64,000 bases of DNA, taken from Gossypium raimondii (lineage: Eukaryota; Streptophyta; Magnoliopsida; Malvales; Malvaceae). This document shows, one piece after another, positions 61,996 to 64,000 of this stretch. The notes under the pieces were generated by a model. That model did no database searches, was not told the origin of the DNA, and was given only the letters and a program-made list of their open reading frames with translations. Both the position numbers and the translations under genes were made by a program. Position 1 is the first letter of the stretch; every line of letters starts with the position of its first letter. Location: contig NC_068569.1 in the NCBI RefSeq assembly GCF_025698545.1, forward strand, positions 434,001 to 498,000. The letters run 5' to 3'.

Positions 61996-63550
61996 ATGGC
62001 TGTGAGTTCTTTTTCTTTTTATGTTTATTAATTTTTGACTTTCTACTCTATGATTCAAAGATTGCAGCACATTACTCTTTCGATTAGGGATTTCTTTTTT
62101 GTGTTTGTCTTCTTCGGAAATCAAGCATCAAGTGGTCCATTTAGGGGTTTCTTCGTATTTGATTCCTGATTTCTAGACAGCAACCCGCAACTCTTGATGC
62201 AATTTGTTACTAGTTTATGAAATTAGTAACTTTACCATAGCTGGATGGCATTGAAAATATATTATTTGACGATTTTTTATCATGTCTAAAAGGTTAAATC
62301 CAATAGAATTCCTAATTATTGAATTTCTTTGATTTGGAACTAATAGGGGATTTTCCAAGGGATTTCTAGTTTGGTCTATTCTGCACTTTGGGGTGTTATT
62401 TTATCTGTCAGTTTTATTTTCCTCCTTTGTGCACTTTGTTTACTGTAATCTGGTATCAAAAATTTGAAATCTGTTTAAACATTGTAGACGATACCAGTTA
62501 ACCCGAAACCCTTCTTGAACAATTTGACTGGAAAGACTGTTATAGTGAAGCTCAAATGGGGGATGGAATACAAAGGTAAAGCAACGTTTTTCGTTTCTCT
62601 ATATGTTTAATTACCTCAAATTTTCTTTTGTTGGTTGTCACCATTCTAACTTTGTGCTTTTCGCAGGTTTTCTTGCATCTGTTGATTCATACATGAACTT
62701 GCAGGTGTGACCTTGATTTCTGTAAATAGTGTAATATACATTTCTTGTTAAAATTTAGAACTGCATTGAAATTTATCATATGACTTGGTCAGTTGTTTAA
62801 GTATATTTTGTGTAATATTGTTGTTTGAACTTGAAAATTACATTTAGGGCTTCTTTATTATTTTATTTTCTTCTCTCTCTTGAATGGGCACTGTTGCTAA
62901 CATTTTTCATTGAGTTGACGTTCTTTTCTTCTTTTTTGGAAGCTTGGCAATGCTGAAGAGTATGTTGATGGGCAATTCACTGGAAATTTAGGGGAGATTT
63001 TGATCAGGTGATTTATTCTAAATGCTAGGCTGGTCTTCCTTGAATTTTGCGTTATGGGAGCATATTGTTGTTGCTGTTATGTCAATCTTTAGAGATAATT
63101 GAATATTTGGACTACTAATTAGATATTGCATTTGGGGTTGTATTTCTTATTCGGCGGGTACTAAAGACCATAAAGTTGACCTCAATTCCTAATTTGCCGT
63201 CCCTTTTAAGGTTTGGTGAAAGTAACTATATCATAAAAGGTCCTTTTTGAAGAGGGTTGGGGGGGGGGACAACGCTTAGGTCTTGCTCTAGATACTGGGG
63301 TTATTTACTGCTGCTTTGTCTTAAAACTGCATATTGTACCATGCTCTAGTTGCATTTTATCTGTCAACAATATAAGTTCTAAAACAGTGATCAGAAAATT
63401 CTATTATACATTTTGCATGTTCAGAGGTGAATGCACCGACTTTTTTCTTGATAAAATAGTATTGGCCCTTCGTTCTACAGATGCAATAATGTTCTCTATC
63501 TTCGTGGGGTTCCGGAAGATGAAGATATAGAAGATGCAGAGAAGGACTAG
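61996..63550 (+). CDS. SMF: snRNP core protein SmF
   Basis: Five coding exons join in phase: 61996-62001 (ATG GCT only), 62488-62575, 62667-62704, 62943-63007 and 63481-63550 (TAG), giving 88 residues, the family length. The Sm1 motif runs through [20 protein letters not shown] and YMNLQL; Sm2 is [15 protein letters not shown]; the tail is acidic ([11 protein letters not shown]). SmF sits in the heptameric Sm ring on U1, U2, U4 and U5 snRNAs and is needed for nuclear pre-mRNA splicing. The two-codon first exon is set by the family start [11 protein letters not shown]. In Arabidopsis the homologue RUXF is, from memory, At4g30220. Confidence 0.95.
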
Positions 63551-64000
63551 ATGGTTCACATGTGGTTGAAATAGAACCTTTGGTATTTGATTAGGGGTGC
63601 TGTTACTTTTGTTTATCATGGTTGAATGTCATTATGTCATTTAGTCGCCCGGACAGATAAACCGCGATGTAGTTAATTCTGCTTTTGCTTGACTGCTATT
63701 GCCAACATTATTTGGAATATTGCTTCTTTTAATATTCAAGCTGTATGTATTATGGAGAGCCGAACTGGTTTTTAGATTGTTCGCAATTGTGTGGCCAACT
63801 TATTTGAGATCTATGCCGTACGATATAAATGCCATGGCTTTCAGGATGGAGATGTCGTTACAAAGTTTTGCTGATGCTGACATTCTCATATGTTATTTTC
63901 CTTATCTGCCTTGACAAATTGAAATTACCATGTCATTATAGAATGATTGTGTAAAACGTGGATGGAGGCCTTTACCATTGTTAAATGTCAAAATAAAAAT
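63551..64000 (+). other. SmF 3' flank
   Basis: Probable 3' UTR and downstream sequence to the window edge. A 71-codon open frame at 63699-63914 has no recognisable features. Confidence 0.4.

Noticed and set aside
1-64000. CRISPR array, bacterial operons, LTR retrotransposon or viral insert
   Set aside because: No regularly spaced repeats, no gag-pol frames with paired LTRs, and no viral reading frames were seen; all coding regions have plant-type introns or plant families.

Overview
This is nuclear DNA from a eudicot plant. The reasons are AT-rich intergenic DNA, short GT-AG introns, plant-only gene families (VIN3-like PHD/VEL protein, plant AAA-ATPase of the BCS1-like clade, plant syntaxin-6-like protein), one nuclear tRNA gene and many non-autonomous transposons. 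The LINE protein remnants and the repeat style look like Malvaceae, and my best guess is cotton (Gossypium). That guess rests on memory, not on a search.

Layout. 98-4526 (+): 3' part of a WD40 gene resembling WDR75/UTP17 (ribosome biogenesis). 6962-10452 (-): complete VIN3-like gene (VEL1/VIL2 type, Polycomb silencing). 10.9-18.0 kb: AT-rich DNA. 18.07-19.9 kb (+): broken, 5'-truncated LINE with RT, zf-RVT and RNase H remnants. 22.15-23.14 kb: long inverted-repeat element. 23730-27751 (-): complete ten-exon RPA2 gene. 29.39-30.58 kb: a related inverted-repeat element carrying a receptor-kinase gene fragment and, in its right arm, a hAT-type MITE. 37066-38610 (+): intronless AAA-ATPase. 38.6-49.2 kb: MITE-rich intergenic DNA, including a second hAT-type MITE with a perfect 8-bp target duplication. 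49237-51534 (+): syntaxin-6-like membrane protein. 52255-52327 (+): tRNA-Arg(TCT). 54.2-54.5 kb: RNase H remnant. 54759-55646 (+): intronless XRCC3. 57309-60757 (+): HAD phosphatase of the glycerol-3-phosphatase type. 61996-63550 (+): snRNP core protein SmF.

Exon coordinates were derived by hand from GT-AG sites, kept in reading frame and checked by codon phase. Five complete multi-exon genes close without an internal stop.

The genes are not a pathway; most are housekeeping genes for ribosome biogenesis, splicing, DNA replication and repair. Their order is informative. From memory of Arabidopsis loci, VEL1, SmF, the syntaxin-like gene and the AAA-ATPase lie together at about At4g30200-At4g30250, while GPP2 and XRCC3 are neighbours at At5g57440-At5g57450, close to VIN3 (At5g57380). 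The window therefore looks like an unfractionated ancestral block that Arabidopsis keeps as two duplicated halves. I found no clearly new biological system. The most unusual structure is the pair of related inverted-repeat elements, one empty and one with captured gene sequence and a nested MITE.
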